From Bacteroides sp. (GTDB lineage: Bacteria; Bacteroidota; Bacteroidia; Bacteroidales; Muribaculaceae), in NCBI GenBank assembly GCA_014801225.1, contig JAAVEO010000038.1, positions 1 through 64,000 of the forward strand: a DNA stretch of 64,000 nt, given 5' to 3'. The notes below the pieces were generated by a model. The model was not told the DNA's origin. It searched no databases and was given only the letters and a program-made list of their open reading frames with translations. Both the position numbers and the translations under genes were made by a program. The stretch's first letter is position 1. Every line of letters begins with the position of its first letter. Positions 7,782 through 16,769 of the stretch are shown piece by piece.

Positions 7782-9182
7782 ATGAAAAAAACTTTACTGA
7801 TTACGGGAGCGGCAATAGGATTGGGCCTGTTTTGCTCTCCCGCCAATGCCTCGGTAAGTGGTGGTAAGGAGTCCAAGGTTCGAAAGGCTCTTTCCGCCGC
7901 CAATCGTAAGACTGCCGCGATGAATGCCGATGCCGTTGCCCGCTTCTATCACCCCGCCGCTATTACTTCTGAAGAGTACAATTCTGAAGAAGAGGCATGG
8001 GGGGAGCCTTACACTATCAATTTCACCTATAATCCTGCCGGACAGGTATTGACCCGGAGCCACGCCGGATCACTGACGAAATATACCTACGATGAAGCCG
8101 GGCGATTGATTAAGCAAGAAGATTTTCAAACCGCTGACGGGAGTGAAACCGGTGACTACAAATTGACTCATGCTGTAGAATATACCTATGATACGGTGGT
8201 GAAGAATCTTGTAGTCAGAGAAGTCTCTACCTCTTACGATTCAATGACCGGTGAAGAAAGCAGTAGTGCATCCGGTGTGGAGATTACCCGAAACTCCGAT
8301 GGCAACATCACTAAGATTCAGGATTATTCCGAATGGGGTGGCGAGAAGTGGTATGGTGAGGCTTTGGTGATTGAATACGGAGATGATAAAAAGGCTGTGA
8401 AAATCACGGAGTGGGATGACGATGAGGTGTATTTGACTATCTCCGACATTGTCTGGGACACTACCGACGGACAGATTACAACTTACGAGTATGATGATCC
8501 CAACGGTGATATGTACTTCTCCTCCAACCGAATTGCCTCTGCTACTATCATTGACGATCATTACCCCTCGCCTGGAAAATTCACAGCCGAATATGATGGT
8601 GACAGCTATCATAGCAAGATAATGGTGGATGATGTCAGAGCCCTTGAAATTGATTTCAAGTGTATTCAGAAATTTGCAGATCGTGAGGACTTCGATGAGC
8701 AATATAGCTACGATTGCACCTCCTTTGAATCAGAGTTCGAATATGAGGAAGAGACCGACTCTTACTACGTAGAGTGTACTCGTGACCGAATCGAAGAAAA
8801 CCGTGCTGATGCTTTCGGTATTAATATCTACAATAAGAGTGTCACCACATATAAATATCCGAGCCCTCAGCATAAGTATGACGACGAGGTTGAGATTGAC
8901 GAGTCAAAATATGATGTCACTTATGACGAGACTTTCGGATACCCTCTCGTAGCAGTACATTCTTATATTCCCTATGATAGCGATGAGCTGAAACTCTCAA
9001 GCCGCTATACATATTCCGGTTATGAGAATGTAGATCCTGCCGGAATCGGGACTCCCGCTGTTGAGACCAGCGTGGAGACTGAATACTTTAATCTCCAAGG
9101 TGTGCGTGTATCCCTGCCGCTCACTCCCGGAATCTACCTTTGCAAAAAAGGTGAAAAAGTATCCAAAGTAGCTATCCGCTGA
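7782..9182 (+). CDS. secreted acidic protein with C-terminal anchoring-type tail
   Basis: A 466-aa protein with an N-terminal signal peptide (MKKTLLITGAAIGLGLFCSPANAS). The body is rich in Asp, Glu and Tyr and has strands such as TYDEAGRLIKQEDF and FTYNPAGQVLTRS, which resemble YD/RHS-like beta repeats. The end YFNLQGVRV...GIYLCKKGEKVSKVAIR matches a C-terminal tail that recurs on many Bacteroidales extracellular proteins and is probably a sorting or surface domain. Function is unknown. Surface exposure is inferred from signal peptide plus tail. Monocistronic, with its own promoter and terminator. Confidence 0.8.
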   Translation: MKKTLLITGAAIGLGLFCSPANASVSGGKESKVRKALSAANRKTAAMNADAVARFYHPAAITSEEYNSEEEAWGEPYTINFTYNPAGQVLTRSHAGSLTKYTYDEAGRLIKQEDFQTADGSETGDYKLTHAVEYTYDTVVKNLVVREVSTSYDSMTGEESSSASGVEITRNSDGNITKIQDYSEWGGEKWYGEALVIEYGDDKKAVKITEWDDDEVYLTISDIVWDTTDGQITTYEYDDPNGDMYFSSNRIASATIIDDHYPSPGKFTAEYDGDSYHSKIMVDDVRALEIDFKCIQKFADREDFDEQYSYDCTSFESEFEYEEETDSYYVECTRDRIEENRADAFGINIYNKSVTTYKYPSPQHKYDDEVEIDESKYDVTYDETFGYPLVAVHSYIPYDSDELKLSSRYTYSGYENVDPAGIGTPAVETSVETEYFNLQGVRVSLPLTPGIYLCKKGEKVSKVAIR

Positions 9183-9237
9183 CAAAGTGTAATCAAGATA
9201 GGGAGATGAAAAATAATCATCCTCTTTAAAAATAAGG

Positions 9238-9288
9238 CTGTTCCTGACTGCGTATCCGTCAAATTTGCGGACTCGTTGTCAGGAACAG
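9238..9288 (+). terminator. hairpin after the secreted-protein gene
   Basis: Arms CTGTTCCTGAC (9238-9248) and GTCAGGAACAG (9278-9288) are perfect, with inner pairing TCCG/CGGA. The sequence TCAATTTTATGG follows. Confidence 0.65.
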
Positions 9289-9334
9289 TCAATTTTATGG
9301 CCTCATCTTATTCTCCGGGTTTACAATTTAATCT

Positions 9335-9735
9335 TTACTCCCGTAGTGTATCGCTATATAGAGCGGTGAATGCTTTTTCAAGACGAGGAATAGCATTTGC
9401 ATAATGATTTCCCGGGACACTCTCAAATTCGGCATTAATTCCGGATTTTTTCAAAATCTTGATAATTTCAGCAGTGTTGATTCCAACTGAGTTGAAAGTC
9501 TTTACATTTGAGTGAGACTCTTGATCTCCCAGCAGGAAAAATCCTTTCCCTGTTTTATGAGGTATCCCGGAGGGTATAGTATATATGCTATCTTATCCTT
9601 TCGGAAGTTTGAGCTGCAGAGACAACTCAAATTTCCCATTCTTTTGAAAAAAGCTTCTGCAAAACGCAGTCTCGATCATATTGTGGAGTGTGATCGACAA
9701 AGTCTTCAACCAAATGAAAATCCTGCTTTTTTTAT
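9335..9735 (-). pseudogene. remnant of an alpha/beta-hydrolase or esterase-like gene
   Basis: On the minus strand, stitched frames give HLVEDFVDHTPQYDRDC, then after frame changes and stops IPSGIPHKTGKGFFLLGD, then SVPGNHYANAIPRLEKAF, ending at a TAA at 9335-9337. The GDxES...GNHYAN pattern looks like the C-terminal end of an alpha/beta hydrolase with its Asp and His. At least two in-frame breaks and the missing 5' part mark it as a decayed gene. The parent family is a guess. This fills most of the long gap between the secreted-protein gene and ppx. Confidence 0.55.
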
Positions 9736-9743
9736 AATTGGTG

Positions 9744-10658
9744 TTATTTTCCTGACTGTGATTTCAGCCAATCGGCATAAAGGCAGTCGATTATACCGTC
9801 GGCCACGCCTATTACCGGAACTATTATCCGTTCCGCACCGGTGATGCTCGCTATATTGAGGAAAATCTCCGCTGCCGGGATGATTACGTCCGCTCGGTCG
9901 GGATTCAATCCGTAGATTTCCATTCGCTGCTCCACAGTGAGCGGTTTCAGCAAATGATACAGTCTTGCCAATTCGGTGACACTCATCTCATTGTGTTCCG
10001 TATCCTTATTCTTGGCCATCTTGAAAAGCTTGTTGATATTCCCTCCCGAGCCTACAATTGCAATATCATTTCTTCCGGCCGAGAGTCTGCTCAATTCGCT
10101 GTTCATTCGTTCCCACTCCGAGGGAGCTACTTTTTCAGAGAGTATTCTCACTGTTCCGATATTGAAACTCTCCGACTTTATTAGTTCCCCCTCGCTGATA
10201 AGGTTGGTCTCGGTGCTGCCGCCTCCCACATCCACATAAAGGAAATTCCCTGTCGATTCATTGGAGCGTTCCATATGATTGGCATATACTATCTTTGCCT
10301 CCTCTTCGCCCGGGATAATCTCTATACGGATTTTAGTTTCCTTTTCAATGCGCTTTATAAGTTCATCACCATTCTCGGCATCGCGCATGGCCGATGTGGC
10401 ACAGGCACGCAGCACATCCACATCGTAGATACGCATAAGCTGACGATAAGCCTTCATCAGACGAAGCAGATTATCAGCCCGCTTGTCCGAGACACGTCCG
10501 CGACTGAAAACATCGAAACCCAGACGGAGCGGCACACGAAGCAACAGGCATTTCTTAAGCGGCTTCACCGGAGCCTGAGAATCCTCATCGATTCTCTTTA
10601 TAAGGAGTCGCACTGCATTCGACCCGATGTCGATTGCTGCGAAAGTTATATTTTTCAT
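9744..10658 (-). CDS. ppx: exopolyphosphatase / Ppx-GppA family phosphatase
   Basis: A 304-aa protein of the ASKHA fold. The first phosphate loop is AIDIGSNAVRLLI, and the second is DVGGGSTETNLI. Its length covers only the two N-terminal ATPase-like domains, without the C-terminal HD-like domain of E. coli Ppx, which is normal for short Bacteroidota versions. It releases phosphate from polyphosphate or from pppGpp. The start overlaps the end of ppk by four bases, so the opposing enzymes of polyphosphate turnover are co-translated. Confidence 0.92.
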   Translation of the reverse strand: MKNITFAAIDIGSNAVRLLIKRIDEDSQAPVKPLKKCLLLRVPLRLGFDVFSRGRVSDKRADNLLRLMKAYRQLMRIYDVDVLRACATSAMRDAENGDELIKRIEKETKIRIEIIPGEEEAKIVYANHMERSNESTGNFLYVDVGGGSTETNLISEGELIKSESFNIGTVRILSEKVAPSEWERMNSELSRLSAGRNDIAIVGSGGNINKLFKMAKNKDTEHNEMSVTELARLYHLLKPLTVEQRMEIYGLNPDRADVIIPAAEIFLNIASITGAERIIVPVIGVADGIIDCLYADWLKSQSGK

Positions 10659-12754
10659 TTTTCAAGTGAATTAAGATGAAGATAACGATGATAAAGGGCT
10701 TCTTGCGAACGGAACGGCTCTGACGATACGCCCGGATTCATCAGATTGCGTCCTGTGCCGTCGGCCAGACGCCCGTGAGTATTGTCGGCCATACCGCTCT
10801 CCACTGTATTCAGGAGATCGGCTTTCAACTCAGGGTCAAATACCGGAGTCACCACCTCCACACGGTTGTCAAGATTTCGCGGCATCCAATCGGCACTTCC
10901 GAGGAATGTCTTGTTCTCTCCTCCTGCATGGAAGATGAAGATACGTGAATGTTCAAGATAGCGGTCGATGATTCCTACGGCTTTGATATCGGTGCTGAAC
11001 TCCGGCACATCCGTTACGATTGAGAAATTTCCTCTCACGAGAAGCTGGATATCAACTCCGGCCTGAGAAGCCTCATAGAGTTTCTCCACCATCTCCTGAT
11101 CCGTGATATGGTTGATCTTAATCTTGATCCACGCCTTACGTCCCGCCTTGGCATTGCGAATCTCATCATCGATAAGTTGAATGAAATGATTGCGCATGGC
11201 ATTGGGCGACACGAGCAGATTACGGAAATGCGCGGGATGATAAGGACGGCGTATGAAGTTGAACACCTCCTCTACATCGCGCGTGATGGCGGGGCGTCCG
11301 GTCATCATGAAATAATCGGTATAGGTTTTGGCATTTCCCTCATGGAAGTTGCCCGAACCCACCACGGCAATGCTCCTGCCATGACGCATACCGATAAGTA
11401 TCAGTTTGGAATGCACTTTAAGACCCTCCACACCGAACACCACATTGACCCCGGCCTCCTGCATCTTCTTCGCACAATCTATATTCGATTCCTCGTCGAA
11501 GCGGGCCATAAGTTCTACCACGGCAGTGACCTTCTTCCCATTACGGGCCGCACACATCAATGCCTCCACTACCCGAGAATTACGGGCCACACGATAAAGT
11601 GTTATCTTGATACTCTTGACGTTACGTGACACAGCCGCTTCCTGAAGCAATCTGACTACATAATCGAATGTATGATAAGGCACATGAATGAAGCGGTCTT
11701 TCTCTGCGATAAGCTGTAGAAGACTATGGCTATGTTTCAACTCAGGTTTCACTATCTGCGGCCATGCCGGATATGTTAGCGCTACTGACTTTGCAGATGC
11801 CGTAGCCTGTTTCGGGAACGACATTAGATCCTTATGGTTATGATATCGTCCGGAGGGTTTCAGTTTGTCAAACTTACTGAGTTTCAACTTACTCATCAAA
11901 GCTTTCAGCATCTGCTGAGGCATCTCTGCATCATAAATCACACGTAGGGTCTGGCCGTTGATACGGCTCTTGACGCCTTTGGCTACCTTTTGTAGCTGAC
12001 CCACATGAAGATCATTGTCGATCTCCATCTCTGCATCCTTGGTGAATTTGAAGGAGTAAGCTTTGAACTCAGTGTAGCCCATCCCCGGGAAAATCATCGG
12101 GAGAGCTATACGTACCAGATCGTCAAGATACATCACATAACGCTTCCCCTCGGAAGTCTGAGGCAAAGTTATGAAGCGTCCGCAAAGGCGTGTAGGGAGT
12201 TCGATTATGGCGTAAGCCGTCTTCAGATCCTGTCCTTTAAGCTCTACGGCCAGGTAGATATGGGAATCATCCTCGCGAGAGAACCCGGTAAGATGATCAA
12301 GCCAGAGCGGAGAAACAAATCCTCCCACCTGATTGCGGAAGAGGCATTTCAGATAATGCATCTGTTCCTCGTTCACCTTCTCAGGGGTAAGGAATTCAAT
12401 TCCATCTTCAGCAAGACTTTCCTCCACTTCCTTTATGGCGGTCATATATTCTTTCGAATATTCATCATCGATAGCGAGGATTCGGTCAAGCAGATTATGA
12501 GCCTTACGGCTTTGCTCTTTCACATCTTTCCCTTTCATCTCGGCTACACGTGAGAGAGTCGCCACTCTCACCCGGTAGAACTCATCGAGATTATTGGAAT
12601 AAATTCCGAGAAATGAAAGACGCTCCAGAGTAGGCACATCCTTGCGGCGTGCTTCCTGAAGAATACGATGATTGAACCACATCCAGCTTACATCCCGATT
12701 GATATAAGGAATATGTCCGTGAAGTGTATCTGTTTTGTCATGTGTGTCGCTCAT
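10655..12754 (-). CDS. ppk: polyphosphate kinase 1
   Basis: A 699-aa protein of the standard length for PPK1, which makes long-chain polyphosphate from ATP. The N-terminal domain starts with YINRDVSWMWFNHRILQEA. The catalytic PLD-like histidine is H448 in GLKVHSKLILIG. The phosphate-site segments GSGNFHEGNAKTYTDYFMMT and FLGSADWMPRNLDNRVEVVTPV are intact. First gene of a two-gene operon with ppx. Confidence 0.97.
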   Translation of the reverse strand: MSDTHDKTDTLHGHIPYINRDVSWMWFNHRILQEARRKDVPTLERLSFLGIYSNNLDEFYRVRVATLSRVAEMKGKDVKEQSRKAHNLLDRILAIDDEYSKEYMTAIKEVEESLAEDGIEFLTPEKVNEEQMHYLKCLFRNQVGGFVSPLWLDHLTGFSREDDSHIYLAVELKGQDLKTAYAIIELPTRLCGRFITLPQTSEGKRYVMYLDDLVRIALPMIFPGMGYTEFKAYSFKFTKDAEMEIDNDLHVGQLQKVAKGVKSRINGQTLRVIYDAEMPQQMLKALMSKLKLSKFDKLKPSGRYHNHKDLMSFPKQATASAKSVALTYPAWPQIVKPELKHSHSLLQLIAEKDRFIHVPYHTFDYVVRLLQEAAVSRNVKSIKITLYRVARNSRVVEALMCAARNGKKVTAVVELMARFDEESNIDCAKKMQEAGVNVVFGVEGLKVHSKLILIGMRHGRSIAVVGSGNFHEGNAKTYTDYFMMTGRPAITRDVEEVFNFIRRPYHPAHFRNLLVSPNAMRNHFIQLIDDEIRNAKAGRKAWIKIKINHITDQEMVEKLYEASQAGVDIQLLVRGNFSIVTDVPEFSTDIKAVGIIDRYLEHSRIFIFHAGGENKTFLGSADWMPRNLDNRVEVVTPVFDPELKADLLNTVESGMADNTHGRLADGTGRNLMNPGVSSEPFRSQEALYHRYLHLNSLEK

Positions 12755-12844
12755 AGCAGGTGTGGGGGAGAGGAGTTATAATTAGAGTGGGTTGCGGTTA
12801 TTTTGATGGCCCCGTGTCTTGAAACATAAATATACTTGAAATGT

Positions 12845-12890
12845 AAAACAAAACACGGAAACACTGTCAGAAAATCTAACAGCGTTTCCG
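12845..12890 (-). terminator. rho-independent terminator of the DPP III / HEAT-like operon
   Basis: Arms 12856-12867 and 12879-12890 (CGGAAACACTGT against ACAGCGTTTCCG, one mismatch). Read leftward it is followed by TGTTTTGTTTT. Confidence 0.8.
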
Positions 12891-12919
12891 CGTCATTTGT
12901 TTAATTATGTGGGATTCTG

Positions 12920-13372
12920 TCACTTCATTGCTTCAAGATTGCGATGCAAAGCAGTGGCGAGATATCGGGGCAATTCTCCCTCCTCTTGTTGCAGACGAGC
13001 TTCAATATTCTCCGCCTCCGGGTGATACCTCAGCAGACGGAATGCCAATATGTCGGCTTCTTCGCGGGAGCGGAGTGAACGTCCCATTTCCAAAGCATCC
13101 TCTTCCGAGATGCTTTCTACGGGCATCACCCAGCAGGCCAGCAGACGCGATTCTCTCACATCTGAGTCAGCCCATAAAAGCCGTGCGAGAGATGCGTCCT
13201 TTCCGATATCGCGTGCAATCCCGGAAAGCTGAGGAAGCTGCAGACCGAAAATCATTCGGTGGGGCAGTCCGGCCTCACGGAGAGCATCTGCCACTATCCC
13301 GTTACGCAAAGCGAAGAATGTGTGCTTCACTCCGGCAAGTGGTGAGAGTTGAGCTGATGTTTGCTCATTCAT
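12920..13372 (-). CDS. small helical protein, possibly HEAT-like (AlkD-related)
   Basis: A 150-aa, mostly helical protein. The segment ALREAGLPHRMIFGLQLPQLSGIARDIGKD, followed by LARLLWADSDVRESRLLACWVMP, resembles the repeat units of AlkD-type DNA-alkylation-repair HEAT proteins, but it is shorter than those enzymes. It overlaps the end of the DPP III gene by four bases, hence one operon. The function is uncertain; I would not claim DNA glycosylase activity. Confidence 0.6.
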   Translation of the reverse strand: MNEQTSAQLSPLAGVKHTFFALRNGIVADALREAGLPHRMIFGLQLPQLSGIARDIGKDASLARLLWADSDVRESRLLACWVMPVESISEEDALEMGRSLRSREEADILAFRLLRYHPEAENIEARLQQEEGELPRYLATALHRNLEAMK

Positions 13373-15393
13373 TTGATGAGTGTATTATAATCGCGGCTCA
13401 GACGAAGCATCTGCTCCACATAGTTCTCTCCGTAGCCGAGTTTCACATCGATGATCTCACCCTTCTCGTCATACACGGGAGTATAGCGGGGATTGATGAA
13501 TCCTCGGTAAGGAGGAATATCGAGGCGGGAATAGCGGTCAAGCACCTCCTTATGAAGCTTGGGATCTACTTTCACGGCATATTTCTGGATAAGGGCGTTG
13601 CCGGCGGCATAGTCGCCTTCGCTCTTGATTCGTTGAATCTCCGCAAGAAGCTGACCGAGAATTTCGCGCATCTTCTTGTAGTCGTTGATTTTTACGAAAG
13701 TTTTGCCGTTCTTCTTCACGAGCTCCACTACTTTTCCTTTCTTACCCTTATCGAGTACATAAGCGGCTACAAGCTGACGGTTGCGCATGTGGGCCTCCTC
13801 GATATCCTTGCCCGGCTCGATACGGTTGAGCTGAGTCATAAGGCCGTTGAGCATATATTTGTAATATTCGGCTTTGTAGGCATCGGGATTGTCAAGAATG
13901 CCGAGCTCGAGAAGTTTCGGGTCGGCAAGATAGTAGAGTGCGAAGAGGTCGGCACGTGCCTCCTCAAGAGCGGCTCCGTTCTCCTTGAGCGCGTCCTGGT
14001 CTACTCCGGGCAGCAGCTGTCCGGAAGCATGTCCGAGACATTCATGGAGGTCGGTGTGAAGCATATCGGTGATATAGAGGTACTCATCCATAAGTTTGCG
14101 GGTAGGCTCGTCGATCACGAACTCTTCATTGAATCCGTTGCCGTGTGAGGCCATATCGTAAGCCTCGGTGATATTCTCGAGTGTCACCGACTTGGAGCCG
14201 TGGGCCGCACGTATCCAGTTGGTGTTGGGAAGGTTGATGCCGATTGCGGTGGAGGGGAAGGCATCGCCTGCAAGCATGGCGGCGGTGATCACCTTGGCCG
14301 ACACTCCCTTCACGTTGGGTTTACGGAAACGGGGATCGATAGGGGAGTTGTCCTCAAACCATTGTGCATTGCTTGAGATAGTCTCTGTGCGGGCCGATGA
14401 TTTGGAATTCTTGAAATTGACGTAGGATTCCCAGCTGCCTGTCATTCCCAGAGGGTCATTGTAACTCTCGATGAATCCGTTGACAAAATCCACATCGCTC
14501 TTGGTGTCCTCAGCCCAGAGTATGGAATATTCATCGAATAGTTTCAGATCGCCTGTGATGTAATAATCCATCAATTTGGTGATATATGCCTTCTGTGCAT
14601 CATTCTCGGCTACTTCCTTAGCCATTCCAAGCCAGTAGAGTATGCGTGCGATTGCATCTCCGTAAAGGCCGTTGAGATGATAATGCTCCTCTTTCACTTT
14701 GCCGTTCTCTTTCACCACTTTGGAGTTGAGACCATATGAAATGGGAGTGGGATCATTCAGGTCTTTGATAGAATTGTAATAAGCTTCCACTTCCGCCTGG
14801 GTCACACCTTCGTAAAGATTGCCTGCCGAGGTTGCTACCACATCCTGAGTGCCGTCCTGATTCACTTTTTTTGCCATCACGGAAGGATCGAAGATTACGG
14901 GCATAAGTACGCTCATCATTTCGTTGCGTGTCTGTCCCTCAAGGAGGGGAAGCATATTGTCGGGGAGAGCGGCGATTTCTCCTTCAAGGAAGCTCTGCGA
15001 GAATTCAGGTACAAATTTGTCGTTGCTGTAATGGTGATGGATACCATTGCCAAACCATACCTGCTTCAGATATTTCTCGAAAGCTTTGAAGTCTTTGCTA
15101 TTGCGGTCGCCCTTGTATCCGGTGTAGATATTCTCAAGCAGACGACGGAGCTGAAGATTGTAGCGACCGTTCTGATCCCAGATGATATCACGTCCGGCCT
15201 GTGCGGCCTCCGTGAGATAGTAAAGCATCTTTTTCTGTTGGAGTGTGAGGCGGTCGAACTCGGGTACCTCATAACGAAGCACCTCGATATCCGCGAAGCG
15301 GTCTACATGGTAGTCGAAATTCTTGTCTACCACTGCATGGCTCTGAAGAGAGACCATGGTGCCGAGCACCAATGCGGGGATTATCTTTTTCAT
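13369..15393 (-). CDS. dipeptidyl peptidase III (M49 zinc peptidase)
   Basis: A 674-aa protein starting MKKIIPALVLGTMVSLQSHA, a signal-peptide-like N terminus, so periplasmic or membrane-attached. A start 34 codons further upstream would put non-signal residues in front and is rejected. The M49 motif is HECLGH at 450-455 instead of the usual HELLGH, with a second motif EEARAD at 477-482. HECLGH with a cysteine is the form known from Bacteroides DPP III. The enzyme removes dipeptides from the N terminus of short peptides. It lies 88 bp downstream of the rRNA methyltransferase gene. Confidence 0.92.
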   Translation of the reverse strand: MKKIIPALVLGTMVSLQSHAVVDKNFDYHVDRFADIEVLRYEVPEFDRLTLQQKKMLYYLTEAAQAGRDIIWDQNGRYNLQLRRLLENIYTGYKGDRNSKDFKAFEKYLKQVWFGNGIHHHYSNDKFVPEFSQSFLEGEIAALPDNMLPLLEGQTRNEMMSVLMPVIFDPSVMAKKVNQDGTQDVVATSAGNLYEGVTQAEVEAYYNSIKDLNDPTPISYGLNSKVVKENGKVKEEHYHLNGLYGDAIARILYWLGMAKEVAENDAQKAYITKLMDYYITGDLKLFDEYSILWAEDTKSDVDFVNGFIESYNDPLGMTGSWESYVNFKNSKSSARTETISSNAQWFEDNSPIDPRFRKPNVKGVSAKVITAAMLAGDAFPSTAIGINLPNTNWIRAAHGSKSVTLENITEAYDMASHGNGFNEEFVIDEPTRKLMDEYLYITDMLHTDLHECLGHASGQLLPGVDQDALKENGAALEEARADLFALYYLADPKLLELGILDNPDAYKAEYYKYMLNGLMTQLNRIEPGKDIEEAHMRNRQLVAAYVLDKGKKGKVVELVKKNGKTFVKINDYKKMREILGQLLAEIQRIKSEGDYAAGNALIQKYAVKVDPKLHKEVLDRYSRLDIPPYRGFINPRYTPVYDEKGEIIDVKLGYGENYVEQMLRLSRDYNTLIK

Positions 15394-15481
15394 GATATCC
15401 GGTTTGAAGTTAAAGTGTATTATGTTTAGGTTATATTCTTTTTTGAAGTTAGGGAGGCCTGTGCCGGAAGCCGTTATTGGG

Positions 15482-16675
15482 CTATTCCACTTCAAGCACG
15501 AGGCCCTTCAGATATTCTCCTTCAGGGTGCGAGATATCTATGGGGTGGTCAGCCGGCTGTGTGAGCTGATGCAATATACGCACTTTTCTTCCGCTTTTTG
15601 CCGCCGCGCTGAACACTGCCAGACGGAATTGCTCTCGGCTTACTACCTGCGAACAACTGAATGTGAAGAGGATTCCCCCTTTCTTAATCTTGTCGAAAGC
15701 TTTTCCGTTGAGCTTGCGGTAGCCGATAAGACCGTTCTTGAGCGCTGAGCGATGCTTGGCAAATGCAGGAGGGTCGAGGATGATGAGGTCATACTTGTCC
15801 GGCTCCATATCGTTGAGGAATTTGAATGCGTCCACAGCGTGGGTCGTGTGACGTGGATCCTCGGGGAAGTTCAGTTCGATATTCGCATCTGTGAGCGAAG
15901 CCGCTTTGGCTGAAGAGTCCACAGAGTCTACACTGAGTGCTCCGCCTCGCATGGCATATACGGAAAATCCTCCCGTATAGCAGAACATATTCAATACATG
16001 TTTACCTTTGGCAAACTTCTCAAGCAGACGGCGATTCTCTCGCTGGTCCACGAAGAATCCGGTCTTTTGGCCGCGCATCCAGTCGATATTGAATTGCAGT
16101 CCGTTCTCAAGAGCGATATTTCCGTCATAGCTTCCGGCAAGATACTCATTCTCGGGGTCGAGATGAGCCTTGTAGGGTAGGGTGGTCTCGCTTTTATAAT
16201 ATACATTGCGGATGCCGGCTCCGGGAAGAAGAGTCAGCGCATCTGCTATCTTGCGGCGTTCGAAGTGCATACCCGGAGAGTGAGCCTGCATCACGGCTGT
16301 ATCTCCGTAAATATCCACTACCAGACCGGGGAGAAAATCTCCCTCGCCATGCACGAGGCGGAAGCAATTGTTATCCTCTCTTACGAGGTCGAGCTGTCGG
16401 CGCAGGGTGTATGCGCTCTGCAGACGCTCGGCAAACAGATTGTCGGGCAATCGGTCGGTGCCGAACTCCAGAAGACGTACGGCGATGCTTCCTATCTGAT
16501 AGTGGCCCGTGCCGAGTACACGTCCGTCGGCTCCTTTCACAGCCACTGTCTCTCCCTCTTCTATCCCTTCGGGAAGGCGGGCTATGGCTCCGGAGAATAC
16601 CCAGGGATGATGACGGAGTATCGACTCCTCTTTCCCGGGTTTGAGTATGATGGTCTTTAATGATTCTTCACTCAT
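15482..16675 (-). CDS. class I SAM-dependent 23S rRNA methyltransferase (RlmI-like)
   Basis: A 397-aa protein with the RlmI layout: an N-terminal PUA domain (KPGKEESILRHHPWVFSGAI onward), an EEHUD-like middle, and a Rossmann methyltransferase. SAM-binding motif I is NMFCYTGGFSVYAMRGGA, the catalytic-site motif is LIILDPPAFAKH, and FTFSCSQVVS follows. The reaction is m5C formation in 23S rRNA by analogy with E. coli RlmI. The exact base is inferred. Confidence 0.9.
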   Translation of the reverse strand: MSEESLKTIILKPGKEESILRHHPWVFSGAIARLPEGIEEGETVAVKGADGRVLGTGHYQIGSIAVRLLEFGTDRLPDNLFAERLQSAYTLRRQLDLVREDNNCFRLVHGEGDFLPGLVVDIYGDTAVMQAHSPGMHFERRKIADALTLLPGAGIRNVYYKSETTLPYKAHLDPENEYLAGSYDGNIALENGLQFNIDWMRGQKTGFFVDQRENRRLLEKFAKGKHVLNMFCYTGGFSVYAMRGGALSVDSVDSSAKAASLTDANIELNFPEDPRHTTHAVDAFKFLNDMEPDKYDLIILDPPAFAKHRSALKNGLIGYRKLNGKAFDKIKKGGILFTFSCSQVVSREQFRLAVFSAAAKSGRKVRILHQLTQPADHPIDISHPEGEYLKGLVLEVE

Positions 16676-16769
16676 GTCGGATCATTATTATTTTATGTTC
16701 AGTATTCTATTTCTTTGGTTATTGGGAGATGAATCGCATGAAAGTAGAAATTTTCATCTCCTGTTGAAA

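Noticed and set aside
12907..14148. Long open frame (413 codons) on the plus strand opposite the HEAT-like and DPP III genes
   Set aside because: It is antisense to two well-supported genes and its translation has no family features; a shadow of codon bias.
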